From the NCBI GenBank assembly GCA_003242085.1, contig QBML01000005.1, forward strand, positions 172,261 to 236,260: a stretch of 64,000 nucleotides of DNA, in the 5' to 3' direction. The notes under the pieces were generated by a model that was not told the DNA's origin, searched no databases, and worked only from the letters and a program-made list of their open reading frames with translations. The position numbers and the translations under genes are program-made. This document shows positions 63,116-64,000 of this stretch, piece after piece (positions within the stretch are counted from its first letter, which is position 1; every line of letters begins with the position of its first letter). The DNA comes from Pseudanabaena frigida. Lineage in GTDB: Bacteria > Cyanobacteriota > Cyanobacteriia > Pseudanabaenales > Pseudanabaenaceae.

Positions 63116-63201
63116 TATCCTACTCAATTTTCTTTTACTTTCCTATTTCTCTCCTCGCCCGATTAATCGAAACTAAAGTACGAATTCTAAATTTTGGAAA
63201 T

Positions 63202-63229
63202 AAAAAAGCCGCCCTAAGGCGGCTTTTTT
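63202..63229 (-). terminator. Terminator of hemA
   Basis: AAAAAAGCCGCC (63202-63213) pairs with GGCGGCTTTTTT (63218-63229) over CTAA. It touches the hemA stop at 63229. Confidence 0.85.
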
Positions 63230-64000
63230 TAACCTTCCTTAAGTTGACTAGAGGGAGAATCTAGGTCAAATAGGACTTGTAACATTTGCATTGCACGGCG
63301 GCGCGTCTCGATGTCTTGTTGAGCGCGTAACTGTACCATTGGATCGTGCAAGATCTTATTAATGATGCCGCGAGTCATGCTCTCGATTACATCCTGATGT
63401 TTGTCTGCGAAGTCATTACCAAGGCGAGATAATGCTTTCTCCATCTCTTGCTCGCGGATGATTTCCATCTTTTGACGCAGCTTGCTGATTGTGGGGACAG
63501 TTTCTAGCGATCGCCACCAGCTATCAAACTCAGCCACACAACCTTCTAGCAAAATCTCCGCTTGCATTGCCATTTGGCGACGGCTTTCTTGATTCTCCGC
63601 AACCACCGCCTGCAAATCGTCAACGTTGAAAGCTCTGGTATTCGGCAACTCATTCACATCAGAACTGATATTGCGCGGTACGGAAATATCAACAAGGGTC
63701 AAGCCAGTATGATTTAAAGCGATCGCTTCCAAATTTTTGCGGCTAAGAATCACTTCTGTTGAAGCAGTACTGGTAAATACAAGATCGGAAATTGACACAC
63801 AGTCGAGCATTTGTTCGAGAGGACGAATATCAAACTGGGCATCGCTAGTTTCAAATTCCTTGAGCATGGCAGCAGCGCGATCGCGCGATCGATTAACAAT
63901 CGCAATTTTTTGCGCCCCTTTAGAAATCAAATGCTTCACCAGTAGTCTGGACATTTTGCCAGCACCAACGATCGTCGTGTGTTTATCCGATAAGTTTTTT
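63229..64000 (-). CDS. hemA: Glutamyl-tRNA reductase (5' part outside the window)
   Basis: HemA reduces Glu-tRNA to glutamate-1-semialdehyde, the first step of tetrapyrrole synthesis for chlorophyll, haem and bilins. The frame is open to the right edge: reading beyond the first internal ATG gives [20 protein letters not shown], the NADPH-binding Rossmann loop. Then come [16 protein letters not shown], the DLVFTSTAS block, [10 protein letters not shown], the spinal helix, and the C-terminal dimerisation domain. The catalytic Cys domain lies beyond the window. It is the source of precursors used by pcyA elsewhere in this window. Confidence 0.93.
   Translation of the reverse strand, partial: KNLSDKHTTIVGAGKMSRLLVKHLISKGAQKIAIVNRSRDRAAAMLKEFETSDAQFDIRPLEQMLDCVSISDLVFTSTASTEVILSRKNLEAIALNHTGLTLVDISVPRNISSDVNELPNTRAFNVDDLQAVVAENQESRRQMAMQAEILLEGCVAEFDSWWRSLETVPTISKLRQKMEIIREQEMEKALSRLGNDFADKHQDVIESMTRGIINKILHDPMVQLRAQQDIETRRRAMQMLQVLFDLDSPSSQLKEG

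Larger units (their letters stand above)
62657..63228. other. 572-nt divergent gap without a gene
   Basis: The gap between the giant kinase and hemA holds the hairpin-less family-B site, copy A6 and the hemA terminator, listed separately. I saw no gene, tRNA or clear promoter box. The two genes read leftwards, so the right part ends hemA and the left part starts the kinase operon. Confidence 0.6.

Noticed and set aside
62657-63228. A tRNA or small RNA in the hemA-kinase gap
   Set aside because: No cloverleaf or T-loop sequence was found; the structures present are repeat hairpins and a terminator.

Overview
The window comes from a cyanobacterium. It has a phycocyanin operon (cpcB-cpcA-two cpcC linkers-cpcD), pcyA, the clock kinase sasA, ntcA and cyanobacterial-type ftsQ-ftsZ. 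The HIP1 octamer GCGATCGC is scattered through almost every gene. The gene content would suit a filamentous Pseudanabaena-like lineage, but that placement is an inference, not a measurement. I saw no tRNA, rRNA or CRISPR array.

Layout. 0-0.6 kb: an IS630-type transposase cut by the left edge. 0.8-9.6 kb: core genes, namely a small membrane protein, ftsQ, ftsZ, prs, ntcA, secG, a dead Uma2 gene, coaE, a SemiSWEET, an NnrU/Z-ISO-like protein and sasA. 9.6-13.8 kb: recJ, split in two by about 1.8 kb that carries an Uma2 gene and the front of a restriction-subunit-like (DUF4145) gene now fused in frame to the back half of RecJ. 13.9-26.2 kb: clpB, citramalate synthase, tatC, a secreted protein, a HEAT-repeat protein, a bestrophin, a GH57 enzyme, hsp20 and an MFS transporter. 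26.4-30.0 kb: the cpc operon on the minus strand. 30.6-35.2 kb: an ATPase/TPR gene pair, then pcyA. 35.4-47 kb: a four-domain response regulator followed by a defence-like island with a MazF-type toxin module, a NACHT NTPase, a HigBA-like pair, a small-protein/phospholipase-D-fold pair and an NB-ARC/WD40 protein. 46.9-52.9 kb: a small secreted peptide, a serine hydrolase, a membrane protein, a cytochrome P450 and a secreted CHAT protease. 53-62.7 kb: a signalling operon with a 2062-residue kinase hybrid, a membrane histidine kinase with a cyanobacteriochrome-like GAF domain, and an Rcp1-type receiver. The right edge holds hemA, cut at its 5' end.

The most unusual signals lie partly outside the genes. 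At least sixteen intergenic palindromes fall into two families, called A and B here. Members share their outer ends and the apex of the hairpin, but the arms between differ from copy to copy while remaining complementary within each copy. Many sit at gene ends, where they could act as terminators, and one B site keeps both outer ends but has lost the hairpin. The second strong signal is the split recJ with its in-frame restriction-subunit fusion. The third is the island of two STAND NTPases with toxin modules and a small-protein/PLD pair.

How the genes work together: pcyA makes the bilin for the cpc products, ntcA is the global nitrogen regulator, sasA passes clock output, and the 53-62.7 kb operon looks like a light- or redox-sensing phosphorelay. 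Start codons were moved from the longest reading frame where a ribosome binding site, family length or a repeat argued for it; each case is stated.
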